64,000 bases of DNA from Holtiella tumoricola (GCF_027857615.1 NZ_JAQIFT010000048.1:1-64000); one strand, 5' to 3'. Counted from the first letter of the stretch, positions 24,253 to 33,419 are shown. Made by a program: numbers and translations. The notes: a model not told the origin generated them from the sequence alone.

Positions 24253-25050
24253 ATGAGAAGTGATCTTTTAGAGAGCAATCGTATTATTGTTAAAATTGGT
24301 ACATCATCACTCACACATCCAAATGGTCAAACCAATCTTAACAAAATGGAAAAATTAGCACGTGTTTTAACAGATTTAAATCATCAAGGTAAGGAAATCA
24401 TATTAGTATCATCTGGTGCTATTGGTGTAGGAACAAGAAGACTTGGTCTTACAGAAAGACCGCAAGAGCTTGAGATGAAACAAGCAACAGCAGCAGTAGG
24501 GCAAGCAATTTTAATGCAAATCTATGAGAAATTCTTTGGGGAATATAATCAGGTTATTGCACAAGTCCTTCTTACAAAAGATGTGATTGAAGATCCAATT
24601 AAAAATCAAAATGCTAAAAATACTTTGTTTGCTCTATTAAAATTAGGGGTTATACCAATCATTAATGAAAATGACTGTATTTCTACAGCTCAAATTGAAG
24701 GTTATCGCTTTGGAGATAATGATACCTTATCTGCTATGGTTGCAGAATTAGTAGATGGGGATTTACTTATCTTACTTACAGATATTGATGGTCTTTATAC
24801 AGATAATCCAAAAGAAAATAAAGATGCGACTTTAATCAAAGAAGTAGAAGCAATTACTTCAGATATTGAAGGATTAGGCAAAGATACAGGTTCTAAATTT
24901 GGAACAGGTGGTATGACAACTAAGATTACAGCCGCTAAGATAGCTAAAGCAAATGAGACACATACAGTTGTTGCTTTAGGAGATGACATCAATGTACTCT
25001 ACAATATTCTAGATGGTGAAGAAGTAGGGACATGGTTTAAAGCCAAATAA
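24253..25050 (+). CDS. proB: Glutamate 5-kinase, short form
   Basis: 265 residues. Amino acid kinase fold: RIIVKIGTSSLTHPNG, LVSSGAIGVGTRRLG, VIPIINENDCISTAQ, FGDNDTLSAMVAELVDGDLL, LTDIDGLYTDNP and KFGTGGMTTKITAAKIA. It phosphorylates glutamate in the first step of proline synthesis. The C-terminal PUA domain of E. coli or Bacillus ProB (about 365 aa) is absent, and no proA follows, which is unusual as the pair is often an operon. GGGAGG precedes ATG 24253. Confidence 0.9.
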   Translation: MRSDLLESNRIIVKIGTSSLTHPNGQTNLNKMEKLARVLTDLNHQGKEIILVSSGAIGVGTRRLGLTERPQELEMKQATAAVGQAILMQIYEKFFGEYNQVIAQVLLTKDVIEDPIKNQNAKNTLFALLKLGVIPIINENDCISTAQIEGYRFGDNDTLSAMVAELVDGDLLILLTDIDGLYTDNPKENKDATLIKEVEAITSDIEGLGKDTGSKFGTGGMTTKITAAKIAKANETHTVVALGDDINVLYNILDGEEVGTWFKAK

Positions 25051-25065
25051 GAGAGGTAATGAAAA

Positions 25066-25281
25066 ATGGAAATGGATAAACTTATTGCACGTATTAATGA
25101 ACTTGCGAAGAAAAAGAAAGAAGAAGGTTTAACACCAACTGAACTTGATGAACAAGCTAAATTACGTGAGCAATACTTACAAATCTTTAGATCAAATTTC
25201 AAAGGTCAATTATCAAACACAAAAATTCAAACACCAGATGGCAAGTTACATCCACTTAAATATATGCCAACTGACAAATAG
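25066..25281 (+). CDS. DUF896 family small protein (YnzC-like)
   Basis: 71 residues: IARINELAKKKKEEGLTPTE, DEQAKLREQYLQIFRSNF and HPLKYMPTD-like C-terminus are the DUF896 pattern, a two-helix bundle plus tail. Bacillus YnzC lies in the SOS yneA operon; here it is 15 bp after proB and directly before the LexA-boxed ruvAB, perhaps by coincidence. Biochemical role unknown. Confidence 0.9.
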   Translation: MEMDKLIARINELAKKKKEEGLTPTELDEQAKLREQYLQIFRSNFKGQLSNTKIQTPDGKLHPLKYMPTDK

Positions 25282-25287
25282 AATGAA

Positions 25288-25322
25288 GGGGGCTGTTGCA
25301 CACAAGTTGCAACGGCCTTTTC
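25288..25322 (+). terminator. Probable terminator after the DUF896 gene
   Basis: GGGCTGTTGCA and TTGCAACGGCC pair imperfectly around ACACAAG, followed by TTTTC. Confidence 0.55.
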
Positions 25323-25355
25323 ATATATAACAGGGGATGAGAGATGCAACAAGGC

Positions 25356-25384
25356 TAGACTATTAAGGTGGATTGGTGTACAAT
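25356..25384 (+). promoter_or_regulatory. Promoter of ruvAB
   Basis: TAGACT (25356-25361), 17-nt spacer, TACAAT (25379-25384), directly in front of the LexA box. Confidence 0.55.
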
Positions 25385-25386
25385 AA

Positions 25387-25398
25387 GAACAAATGTTC
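25387..25398. promoter_or_regulatory. LexA (SOS) operator
   Basis: GAACAAATGTTC is a perfect match to the core GAAC-N4-GTTC of the Gram-positive SOS box. It lies just downstream of the -10 element, where bound LexA would block initiation of ruvAB. I saw no other match in the window. Confidence 0.8.
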
Positions 25399-25415
25399 TT
25401 TTTGAAGGAGAAGTT

Positions 25416-26015
25416 ATGATTGCGTATTTAAAAGGTGAAATTACAGAGATACATGATAATGATATATGGATAGAAGTAGGACAAATGGGATATGAAGTTT
25501 TTGTACCCTATGAGCAAAATGCCAGTGCGTTACAAAGAGGCAAAAATGTTAAGCTTTATATTTATGAAAATATTAAAGAAGATGCTCATGATTTATATGG
25601 TTTTGTAACGGTGCAGCAGAAAGAACTTTTTAAAAAGTTAGTGGGCGTAAATGGTATTGGGCCAAAGACAGCGTTGCAAATGATGAATTTATATGATGTA
25701 GATCATCTCATTGAAATTATTATGATGCAAGACCATAAGGCATTAGGTAAGGTAAGTGGTATTGGGCCAAAGACTGCTCAGCGTATTATTTTAGAACTTA
25801 AAGATGTGGTTCAAAAACTTGCAATGCCAGATTTATCTCATTTAGAAAAAGGTTTACCAGCATCAACAGGACAAGCTAAAGAAGAAGCCATTGAAGCACT
25901 TGAGGCTTTAGGCTTCCCATTAACTGAAGCGAGAAAAGCTGTTCAAGCAATCTTTGATTACAATGATACAACTGAAGTGATTATTAAAAAGGCTTTAGCA
26001 TTACTTACAAATTAG
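25416..26015 (+). CDS. ruvA: Holliday junction branch migration protein RuvA
   Basis: 199 residues from ATG 25416 (GAAGGAGAA upstream; an earlier frame extension lacks a site and would run over the LexA box). N-terminal OB fold (MIAYLKGEITEI, MGYEVFVPYE), two helix-hairpin-helix motifs (GVNGIGPKTALQMM, VSGIGPKTAQRII), and the C-terminal UBA-like RuvB-binding domain (EEAIEALEALGFPLTEARKA). It grips the four-way junction for RuvB. ruvB starts 12 bp later. Confidence 0.95.
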   Translation: MIAYLKGEITEIHDNDIWIEVGQMGYEVFVPYEQNASALQRGKNVKLYIYENIKEDAHDLYGFVTVQQKELFKKLVGVNGIGPKTALQMMNLYDVDHLIEIIMMQDHKALGKVSGIGPKTAQRIILELKDVVQKLAMPDLSHLEKGLPASTGQAKEEAIEALEALGFPLTEARKAVQAIFDYNDTTEVIIKKALALLTN

Positions 26016-26027
26016 GGGGGAGATTAG

Positions 26028-27029
26028 ATGGAAACACGTATGATGTCAGCAGACTTACACATTGAAGACACAGACATAGAAAATAATATTAGACCCCTGA
26101 CACTTGATGAATATATAGGGCAAAGTACCATTAAAGAAAATCTTAAAATCTTTATTGAGGCAGCAAAAGGCAGGGGAGAAGCACTTGATCATGTACTACT
26201 TTATGGACCACCAGGACTAGGGAAGACAACACTTGCAGGGGTTATAGCTAATGAAATGGGTGTTAAACTTAAAGTGACAGCGGGTCCTGCCATTGAGAAA
26301 CCAGGAGATATTGCAGCGATTTTAAATGGGCTACAACCAGGTGATTTGCTGTTTATTGATGAAATTCATCGTATGCCACGTCAGGTAGAAGAAGTACTTT
26401 ACTCTGCAATGGAAGATTATCATATAGATATTGTTGTGGGGAAAGGTCCAACAGCTAAGTCAATCCGTCTTTCTTTGCCACCATTTACATTAGTTGGTGC
26501 GACAACAAGAGCAGGGATGTTAAGTTCTCCACTTCGTGACCGTTTTGGAATAGTGCAACGTCTTGAGTATTATTCTTTAGAGGAACTCATGCAAATTGTA
26601 GAGCGTACAGCACGTATTTTAGGGGTGGGGATTACTACAGAAGGTGCAAGAGAAATTGGAAAGTGCTCTAGAGGCACACCTAGGCTTGCAAACCGTCTCT
26701 TAAAACGTGTACGTGATATTGTAAGTATTAAATACGACAGCATGATTACTGAAGAAACTGCACTTGCGTCTTTAAAATTATTAAATATTGATACACAGGG
26801 ATTAGATGAAATCGATCGACGCATTCTAAATACAATCTGGAATCAATTTAAAGGTGGGCCAGTTGGTCTTGAGACCCTTGCAGCAACTATCGGGGAAGAA
26901 AGAGAAACACTAGAAGATGTGTATGAACCTTACCTGATGCAACAAGGCTTGCTCCAGCGTACGCCTAGAGGACGTATGCTGACAGAAAGTGCAAAGAATT
27001 TTTTGCAAATTCCAGAGGAGTTAAGATAG
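26028..27029 (+). CDS. ruvB: Holliday junction branch migration ATPase RuvB
   Basis: 333 residues, AAA+ motor. LYGPPGLGKTTLAGVIA (Walker A), GDLLFIDEIHRMP (Walker B with DEIH), VGATTRAGMLSSPLRDRFG (sensor 1 and arginine finger), GTPRLANRLLKRVRD (sensor 2), and winged-helix C-terminus with QGLLQRTPRGRM. Operon with ruvA under SOS control; no ruvC is expected in Firmicutes, where RecU resolves junctions. Confidence 0.96.
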   Translation: METRMMSADLHIEDTDIENNIRPLTLDEYIGQSTIKENLKIFIEAAKGRGEALDHVLLYGPPGLGKTTLAGVIANEMGVKLKVTAGPAIEKPGDIAAILNGLQPGDLLFIDEIHRMPRQVEEVLYSAMEDYHIDIVVGKGPTAKSIRLSLPPFTLVGATTRAGMLSSPLRDRFGIVQRLEYYSLEELMQIVERTARILGVGITTEGAREIGKCSRGTPRLANRLLKRVRDIVSIKYDSMITEETALASLKLLNIDTQGLDEIDRRILNTIWNQFKGGPVGLETLAATIGEERETLEDVYEPYLMQQGLLQRTPRGRMLTESAKNFLQIPEELR

Positions 27030-27049
27030 TTTTTTGAATATAGATATGT

Positions 27050-27055
27050 TATAAT
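27050..27055 (+). promoter_or_regulatory. Probable -10 element before zapA
   Basis: TATAAT at 27050-27055, 48 bp before the zapA start; no good -35 at normal spacing. Confidence 0.4.
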
Positions 27056-27102
27056 GACAAAAAATACTAATAGGCATAGCCATTTATAATGGGGTGTTCA
27101 AT

Positions 27103-27438
27103 ATGACAAAGAATAAAGTAGAGGTCATTATCGGGGGACAAGTTTTTGCATTACAAGGAAATGAATCACAAGAACATATTCAAAAGGTGGCAAGTGTATT
27201 AGATCAAAAAGTATTAGAAATTCATAAACAAGATCCCATGCACAAGCTTAGTTCTGCTCAAAAGCATATGATGGCAGCACTGAATATGGCAGATGAGTAT
27301 TTAAAAATGAAAACAGATTTAGAAAGATTTAGTCAAGAATTAGAGAAATGTAATGCAGAAAATTTGGCGCTTCTCGAACGTATTGAAGAAATGTCACTTG
27401 AAATGAACAGGCTTAAAATCATGAAAAGAAGAAAATAG
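27103..27438 (+). CDS. zapA: Cell division protein ZapA
   Basis: 111 residues from ATG 27103. The N-terminal ZapA head reads KVEVIIGGQVFALQGNESQE and HIQKVASVLDQKV; MMAALNMADEYLKMK leads into a C-terminal coiled coil (FSQELEKCNAENLALLERIE). ZapA bundles FtsZ filaments at the division ring. GGGG before the start is a weak ribosome binding site. Next genes are a U32 peptidase and the SEDS/PBP pair. Confidence 0.88.
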   Translation: MTKNKVEVIIGGQVFALQGNESQEHIQKVASVLDQKVLEIHKQDPMHKLSSAQKHMMAALNMADEYLKMKTDLERFSQELEKCNAENLALLERIEEMSLEMNRLKIMKRRK

Positions 27439-27503
27439 AACTTATTGAAGGGGGTGCTGTTAAGTTACCCCTTTTATGATGAAAAAAGAAAGAAGGACAC
27501 AGT

Positions 27504-29837
27504 GTGAGACAAGTAGAATTATTAGCACCAGTTGGCAAGTTTGAAAATGCTTTAGCGGCTATTGAGAATGGGGCCAACGCTATCTTCGTAGGAGGAAAAG
27601 TTTTTAATGCAAGACAATTTGCAGATAACTTTGATGAAGATGAACTCGAAAAAATCGTAAACTATTGCAAACTTCGTGGAGTGAAAACACATATTACAGT
27701 AAATACTTTAATTAAAGAAGACGAGCTTCCTGAACTGATGCAGTACTTAGAAAGTTTAGCAAGACTTGGTGTAGATGCGGTGATTGTCCAAGATCTTGGA
27801 GTTGCTTATCTTGTTAAGCGTTACTTCCCACAGATTGAACTCCATGCAAGTACACAAATGAGTGCACATAGTTTAGAAGATGTGCTTTTCTTAAAAGCAT
27901 TTGGTTTTAAACGTGTTGTACTTGCAAGAGAAATGCAACTTGAAGAAATTAAACAAATAAAAGATGCTGTAGATATTGAAATAGAAACATTTATCCATGG
28001 TGCTCTTTGCTATTCATACTCTGGACAATGCTTGTTTAGCAGTCAAATTGGAGGCAGAAGTGGAAATCGTGGGCGCTGTGCACAACCATGTCGTATGACA
28101 TACGACTTATTAGAAGATGGTGAAGAAAAGATTAAATCTACTTATTTCTTAAGCCCGAAGGACCTTTATAGTCTTAGTTTCTTACCACAACTTATTGAGA
28201 TAGGTATTGATTCATTCAAAATGGAAGGGCGTATGAAGTCTCCAGAGTATGTGGCATCTGTCACACGTGTTTATCGTAAATATGTGGATCTAGCTTTAAA
28301 GGATCCAAAACACTATAAAGTAGAACAAGAAGATATTGAAATGCTTCAATCAATATTTAACCGTGGTGGTTTCTCAGAAGGCTACTACTTTAAAAAAGCA
28401 GGCCTTGATATGATGACAGAGAAGACACCAAAAAATATTGGGCTTCGCGTAGGACATATTGTAAAATACGATAAACGTAATAAGCTTGCAACCATTTATA
28501 CAGAAAAAACATTAAACCCAGGAGATGGGCTTGAAATTTGGAATAAGAAAAAACATACAGGAACAGGGATTTCAAAAGTCTATCCAGGTGGGCAGACCTT
28601 TACTGTACGCGTAGAAGATTGGGTAGATGAGAAAAGTCCAGTTTACCTATCTAAAAATAATACACTTCTTAAAGCTTTACGAAAAACCTATGAAAAGGCA
28701 CAACGTAAAGTACCTGTACAAGGAAAACTTGTTGGAAAATTGGGTGAGCCAGTAAGCTTTACACTCTTTTATGAAGGGCTTGAGGCAACAGCCCTAGGCG
28801 AAATCTTAGAAGCGGCTCAAAGTGCACCTCTTACAAAAGAAGTAGCAATAGAGAAACTTTCAAAACTTGGGACCACATCTTTTGAGCTTACTCATGTAGA
28901 TGCAGAGTGGGATGATGATGTGTATATGACTATTAGTAAGTTGAATGAATTACGCCGCGAAGCAGTGGCTCATTTAGAGGCTTTAATTTGTGAAAGTGGT
29001 ACGCAAAAAACCTATGCGCCTTATACACCAGATAGCAATCAGCGTTATGAAGGAAAGCCAAGTTACCATGCACAAGTACGTACCATAGAACAACTTCAAG
29101 TAGTGCTTGATTACCCACAACTTCAAGCAGTGTATTGGGAATGGCAATATAATGATCGAAAAATGCAAGAGGCTTTAGAGCTTTGTGAGGCAAAGGGGAA
29201 ACCAATGTATATTGTGTTTCCGGCAATTACAAAAGAAAAGGCACTTGAGAGAATTAAAAAAAGCTTGCCAAGCTTTGAAGCAAGTGGCTTAACAGGCTAT
29301 GTCATTCGTACATTAGGAGTCTTTTATATATTGATGTCTAGTCACAAAGAGAAGGTCATTGATTATAATTTAAATGTAATGAATAATGAAGCGGTTTATC
29401 AATGGAGTGAAAATGGCGTAACACGTATAACTACTTCAGCAGAACTTGCAAAAGAAGAGTTAGAATGCTTAGAAGGTCCACTTGAAACCATTATCTATGG
29501 TAGATTGCCTGTAATGACAACAGAACAATGTGTACTAGGTAACCATGAGCTTTGTCAAAAGAAAAAACAAACTGGAAAATATAGTTTGCGTGATCGTAAA
29601 GGGGCTATCTGGCCACTTACAACAGATTGTGTAGGTTGTAAAATGCAAATTTTAATGCATGAACCGCTTCTTATAGAACCAGAAAAGTACTTACAAAATA
29701 TGTCTTTAATGGTTTATCGTATTTGGTTCACTGAAGAAAATGCCAAGGAAACAAAAGAAGTTTTAGAAAGTTTATTGAATGGTAAAAAAGTAACTTTTGC
29801 TAGTCAAAAAGCAAGTTTCTTAAAGCCTATAGACTAA
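27504..29837 (+). CDS. Large U32 family peptidase with DUF3656-type C-terminal region (RlhA/TrhP-like)
   Basis: 777 residues. The first about 330 are a U32 domain: VELLAPVGKFENALAAIENG, FVGGKVFNARQF, HASTQMSAHSLEDVLFLKAF, FIHGALCYSYSGQCLFSSQI, GRCAQPCRM and FKMEGRMKSPEYV. The remainder is collagenase-like/DUF3656 plus a repeat of a TIM-barrel-like part, with further Cys near the end (NHELCQKKK, TTDCVGCKM). E. coli RlhA, of this long type, hydroxylates 23S rRNA C2501; others act on tRNA. Which substrate applies here cannot be told. Start GTG 27504, AAAGAAGGA upstream. Confidence 0.83.
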   Translation: MRQVELLAPVGKFENALAAIENGANAIFVGGKVFNARQFADNFDEDELEKIVNYCKLRGVKTHITVNTLIKEDELPELMQYLESLARLGVDAVIVQDLGVAYLVKRYFPQIELHASTQMSAHSLEDVLFLKAFGFKRVVLAREMQLEEIKQIKDAVDIEIETFIHGALCYSYSGQCLFSSQIGGRSGNRGRCAQPCRMTYDLLEDGEEKIKSTYFLSPKDLYSLSFLPQLIEIGIDSFKMEGRMKSPEYVASVTRVYRKYVDLALKDPKHYKVEQEDIEMLQSIFNRGGFSEGYYFKKAGLDMMTEKTPKNIGLRVGHIVKYDKRNKLATIYTEKTLNPGDGLEIWNKKKHTGTGISKVYPGGQTFTVRVEDWVDEKSPVYLSKNNTLLKALRKTYEKAQRKVPVQGKLVGKLGEPVSFTLFYEGLEATALGEILEAAQSAPLTKEVAIEKLSKLGTTSFELTHVDAEWDDDVYMTISKLNELRREAVAHLEALICESGTQKTYAPYTPDSNQRYEGKPSYHAQVRTIEQLQVVLDYPQLQAVYWEWQYNDRKMQEALELCEAKGKPMYIVFPAITKEKALERIKKSLPSFEASGLTGYVIRTLGVFYILMSSHKEKVIDYNLNVMNNEAVYQWSENGVTRITTSAELAKEELECLEGPLETIIYGRLPVMTTEQCVLGNHELCQKKKQTGKYSLRDRKGAIWPLTTDCVGCKMQILMHEPLLIEPEKYLQNMSLMVYRIWFTEENAKETKEVLESLLNGKKVTFASQKASFLKPID

Positions 29838-29855
29838 AGAAAAAGAGGTGATGAA

Positions 29856-31223
29856 ATGGCCTATTTAGAGTTGATGATTTTACTGAGTCGATTTGTATTT
29901 GCAGGATTTGCAATACTTTTTATTGTGCTGATTTTTAGTTTTATGAAGCCATTTATCAGTTATTCACTTGGACAGCCTATTTATAAGCATTCACTTATGT
30001 TTTCATGCATCCTCTTTTTCCACTTAGGGGGAACCGCTATTTTATTTGGTAAGGCGCCGAGTCTTGCTATGAGACAGGGGATCATCTTTAACAGTGTGAT
30101 TTTAGCTGCTGCATTTATCTTTATTAAGTGGTTACTTAAAAGACTTAAAAGACAAGATGAAATGGTTATCTGGTATATTATCTTTTTCTTAGTAGACATA
30201 AGCTATATTATGTTAGAACGTCTTAATCATGCTGAAGCAACTAAACAAATTGTATGGTTTATACTTGGTATGTGTATTGCTATGTTTTTACCAACTATTT
30301 TTGGAAAAATGCTACAACCTAAATATAAATTACTGTATATGTTCTTGACACTAGGTATGATTATATTACCATTTATCTTTGGAGAATCTAAATATGGTGC
30401 CATGAACTGGGTAGAAATTGCAGGTTTTGGTTTTCAGCCTTCTGAGTTTGGGAAGGTTACCTTTGTTCTCTTTTTAGCTGCTCATTTTGATGAATTCGAG
30501 TTTAAGAGTCATAAGTTAAGCATAATCTTCCAGTCTATTGTATTTACAGGTGCTATTTTGTTAATGCTTGTTTTTCAAAGAGATTTAGGCGGAGCACTTT
30601 TATACGGATTAACCTTCCTGATTATGCTTTATATTGGAACCAAAAATGCGTTCTTACCGTTAATAGGTATAGCAGGGGGCGCAGTGGCAGCAATACTAGC
30701 GTATTTTTGTTTTGGGCATGTGCGTGTCCGAGTAGAGGCATGGATTGATCCATGGGCAGATATTGCAGGGAATGGTTATCAAGTTGTCCAAGGGCTTTTT
30801 GCTATTGGTACATGGGGATGGTTTGGAAGTGGATTAACCCGTGGTATTCCTAATAAAATCCCAATTGTAACAACAGACTATATTTTTGCTGCTCTTTGCG
30901 AAGAATTAGGCAATATAGTAGGGATTGTTGTCCTTCTAGCTATTTTAGGTCTTATATTGCAAGGTTTAAAAGGGGCACTGATTCAATTACATGATTTTGA
31001 AAAATTTTTATGTATTGGTTTTGTTGTGATTATTGGCTTACAAACTTTAATTATTGTAGGCGGTGTTCTCAAACTTATTCCTTTAACAGGAATTACCCTA
31101 CCTTTTGTGAGTTATGGTGGAACTTCTTTGTTTGTATGCTTAGGCATGATGGGGATCGTCACCTACTTTGTACGCAAAACACTTAAGTTTGCAAGAAAGG
31201 AAGGGAAAGAAATTGAAGAATAA
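29856..31223 (+). CDS. SEDS family peptidoglycan glycosyltransferase (FtsW/RodA/SpoVE)
   Basis: 455 residues with about ten membrane helices. SEDS signatures: GFGFQPSEFGKVTFVLFLA, VFQRDLGGALLYGLTFLIML, YQVVQGLFAIGTWGWFGSGL, and the C-terminal PLTGITLPFVSYGGTSLFVC. It polymerises lipid II with a class B PBP; that partner is the next gene, which overlaps its end. The N-terminus, with two extra helices, is longer than in RodA and resembles actinobacterial-type RodA/FtsW with PbpA. Division or elongation role cannot be fixed, but zapA lies just upstream. Confidence 0.9.
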   Translation: MAYLELMILLSRFVFAGFAILFIVLIFSFMKPFISYSLGQPIYKHSLMFSCILFFHLGGTAILFGKAPSLAMRQGIIFNSVILAAAFIFIKWLLKRLKRQDEMVIWYIIFFLVDISYIMLERLNHAEATKQIVWFILGMCIAMFLPTIFGKMLQPKYKLLYMFLTLGMIILPFIFGESKYGAMNWVEIAGFGFQPSEFGKVTFVLFLAAHFDEFEFKSHKLSIIFQSIVFTGAILLMLVFQRDLGGALLYGLTFLIMLYIGTKNAFLPLIGIAGGAVAAILAYFCFGHVRVRVEAWIDPWADIAGNGYQVVQGLFAIGTWGWFGSGLTRGIPNKIPIVTTDYIFAALCEELGNIVGIVVLLAILGLILQGLKGALIQLHDFEKFLCIGFVVIIGLQTLIIVGGVLKLIPLTGITLPFVSYGGTSLFVCLGMMGIVTYFVRKTLKFARKEGKEIEE

Positions 31224-32604
31224 TCGTTACATCTACCGTGTAGCTGCTGTTTTTATCCTACTTTTTATAGGGGTAGCAGCTTATGTAGGCTATTTTACAG
31301 TCGTAGAAAGTAAGAAGCTTATTGTAAATCCATATAATAAAAGATTAGACCATCTAGAAAACGAAGTCGTAAGAGGAAAGATTTTAGATACAAATGGTGT
31401 TGTGCTTGCAACCAGTGAAAATGGAATAAGGGAATATCCTTATGGAAAAACTTATGCCCATGCTGTAGGTTATGTAGGGCATGATAAAACAGGTGTTGAG
31501 TCGAGAGCTAATGTAGAGCTTCTTTATCCTAACTACAATCTTAAATCAATTTTTGCCTTTGCTTTTGCAGAGGAAAAGTTTCAAGGGCATGATGTGTATT
31601 TAACACTAGACCATAAGTTGCAGCAAGCATGCCGTGATGGACTAGGTGATTATCGTGGAGCAGCAGTTGTTATTGAACCACGCACAGGTAAGATTAGAGC
31701 ACTTTACTCTAATCCGGGCTTTAATCCGAATACAATTGGTGAGAACTGGAATGATTTAGTAGAAGATACAGATCGCAGTGTACTTCTTAATCGAGCAACA
31801 CAGGGGCTATATCCACCAGGTTCTACCTTTAAAATACTTACAACCATTGCGTATCTGCAACAACTTGGTGATAGTGCTTTTGATTATGAGTATGAGTGTA
31901 AGGGCGTTATCTCAAAAGATGGCCATGAGATTAAATGTAATAATGGAAAGGTTCATGGAAAGGTAAACTTAGAATCAGCCTTTACTGTTTCATGTAATAC
32001 TTATTTTGTATCTTTAAGTGAGCAAATTTCTGCAGGTGAACTAAGAAAAGTTGCAACAGAGTTATTATTCAATCGTGCTCTTGGTGCTCAAATAGATTAC
32101 AAGCAAAGTTTATTTAAATTAAATGACCAAAGTGATACATTCAACAAAATGGCTACCTATATGGGACAAGGTGAGACACTTGTATCTCCACTTCATTTAG
32201 CAATGATTGCCTCTATTGTTTATAACGATGGTGTGCTCATGTCTCCATATATTATAGATTATTCCCTTAATAATAAAGGGAATGTAGGTCTTAAAAACCT
32301 TCCACAATATGAAGGAACTTATTTAGACGAAAAGCTTTGTAAAACTTTAAGAGAAATGATGATTAATGTAGTAACAAATGGTACAGGAAATCGAATTTAT
32401 AGAAACGATTTGGTAATTGGTGGGAAAACAGGTACAGCTCAAAATGAAACAGGTGCAGATCATTCACTGTTTGTCGGCTTTGCAGAACCTAAAGAAGGCA
32501 ATAAGGAAAGTATTGTATTTGCAGTTGTTGTAGAACAAGGTGGCCAAGGTGCTAAAGCGTTAAACGTAAGTAATGAGATTTTAAATGCTTATAAAAATGA
32601 ATAG
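31213..32604 (+). CDS. Class B penicillin-binding protein 2 (transpeptidase)
   Basis: 463 residues from TTG 31213, placed by AAGGAAGGG about 7 nt upstream and giving MKNNRYIYRVAAVFILL as a basic start plus membrane anchor; a longer frame from 31168 has no site. Short pedestal, then the transpeptidase domain: YPPGSTFKIL (SxxK serine), SCNTYF (SxN) and GGKTGTAQNE (KTG). Lacks the extra domains of larger FtsI. It overlaps the SEDS gene by 11 bp, so the two are coupled and form a synthase pair, as in RodA-PbpA of other Gram-positives. Confidence 0.9.
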   Translation: MKNNRYIYRVAAVFILLFIGVAAYVGYFTVVESKKLIVNPYNKRLDHLENEVVRGKILDTNGVVLATSENGIREYPYGKTYAHAVGYVGHDKTGVESRANVELLYPNYNLKSIFAFAFAEEKFQGHDVYLTLDHKLQQACRDGLGDYRGAAVVIEPRTGKIRALYSNPGFNPNTIGENWNDLVEDTDRSVLLNRATQGLYPPGSTFKILTTIAYLQQLGDSAFDYEYECKGVISKDGHEIKCNNGKVHGKVNLESAFTVSCNTYFVSLSEQISAGELRKVATELLFNRALGAQIDYKQSLFKLNDQSDTFNKMATYMGQGETLVSPLHLAMIASIVYNDGVLMSPYIIDYSLNNKGNVGLKNLPQYEGTYLDEKLCKTLREMMINVVTNGTGNRIYRNDLVIGGKTGTAQNETGADHSLFVGFAEPKEGNKESIVFAVVVEQGGQGAKALNVSNEILNAYKNE

Positions 32605-32618
32605 CCATTTGGATTTGG

Positions 32619-32647
32619 TTGAAAAATAAGAAGAAACAAGCTATACT
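32619..32647 (+). promoter_or_regulatory. Sigma-A promoter of the NUDIX gene
   Basis: TTGAAA (32619-32624), 17-nt spacer, TATACT (32642-32647). Confidence 0.7.
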
Positions 32648-32685
32648 AAAATCAACTAGAGTATAAAAGAAAGACAGGTGGCTTT

Positions 32686-33168
32686 ATGATTGAAACTGTC
32701 AGTTGCGGTGGCGTTGTCGTGCATAAGGGGAAAGTCCTTGCTCTTTATAAAGATTTCAAAGGGAGAAGGGAATATAAGTATGTTGGTTGGGTACTTCCTA
32801 AAGGAACTGTTGAATACGGCGAAAGCAATGAAATGACCGCAATTAGAGAAGTAAAGGAAGAATCAGGTGTGGATGCAGAAATAGTAGAGTACATTGGGTC
32901 TACTCAATATACTTTTCAAGGGAAAGAAGACCTTGTAAGTAAAACTGTACATTGGTATTTAATGCGTGCACAGAGCTTTTATAGCAAACCACAAAGAGAA
33001 GAGCATTTTATGGATAGTGGATATTACAAATTTCATGAAGCGTATCATCTCATGAAGTTTTCCGATGAAAAATATATCTTGAAAAAAGGGTATCAGATGT
33101 ATTTGGATTTAAGAAAAGATAATATGTGGGATCAAAAAAGAAAAGAGATAAAAATGAACTGCTGGTAA
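32686..33168 (+). CDS. NUDIX hydrolase
   Basis: 160 residues. Nudix box GTVEYGESNEMTAIREVKEE followed by SGV fits GX5EX7REUXEEXGU. N-terminal beta strand VSCGGVVVHKGKVLALYKD and WVLPKGT precede it. Family members hydrolyse nucleoside diphosphate derivatives such as oxidised dNTPs, ADP-ribose or ApnA; the bis-phosphate-like WVLPKGTVE pattern recalls Ap4A-type enzymes, but substrate is uncertain. Single gene with its own promoter and terminator. Confidence 0.9.
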   Translation: MIETVSCGGVVVHKGKVLALYKDFKGRREYKYVGWVLPKGTVEYGESNEMTAIREVKEESGVDAEIVEYIGSTQYTFQGKEDLVSKTVHWYLMRAQSFYSKPQREEHFMDSGYYKFHEAYHLMKFSDEKYILKKGYQMYLDLRKDNMWDQKRKEIKMNCW

Positions 33169-33190
33169 TAAATTTATCAGCAGTTCATTT
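33152..33190 (+). terminator. Terminator overlapping the end of the NUDIX gene
   Basis: AAATGAACTGCTG (33152-33164) pairs exactly with CAGCAGTTCATTT (33178-33190) around the stop codon. The stem begins in coding sequence. Confidence 0.75.
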
Positions 33191-33277
33191 TTATATTAAA
33201 TGTGTATGATTATGTCCAACTAACTTTATAAAACATTTAGACCATTTTCATTTAAGTATAACAACAGAAAGCTAATA

Positions 33278-33316
33278 AAAAAAGAGGTTATAGTCCAAAA
33301 CTATAACCTCTTTTTT
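33278..33316. terminator. Bidirectional terminator of tRNA-Leu
   Basis: AAAAAAGAGGTTATAG pairs with CTATAACCTCTTTTTT around TCCAAAA. It lies 7 bp beyond the 3' end of the - strand tRNA gene. Confidence 0.85.
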
Positions 33317-33322
33317 AAATGA

Positions 33323-33406
33323 TGCGGATAAAGGGAATCGAACCCTTACGATGTTACCATCGGCAGATTTTGAGTCTGCTGCGTCTGCCAGTTCCGCCAC
33401 ATCCGC
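33323..33406 (-). tRNA. tRNA-Leu (anticodon CAA)
   Basis: On the - strand an 84-nt cloverleaf: acceptor GCGGATG/TATCCGC with discriminator A, D arm with GGCGGAACTGGCAGACGC, anticodon stem GCAGA/TCTGC around CTCAAAA (anticodon CAA, reads UUG), long variable arm (GATGGTAACATC) as in class II tRNAs, and T arm AAGGGTTCGATTCCCTT. The 3' CCA is not encoded. It has its own promoter and terminator and is alone. Confidence 0.95.
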
Positions 33407-33419
33407 TTGATGCTTGTTT

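Noticed and set aside
31168..31213. Longer N-terminus of the penicillin-binding protein
   Set aside because: The extension lies wholly inside the SEDS gene, lacks a ribosome binding site and would put about 15 charged residues before the membrane anchor.
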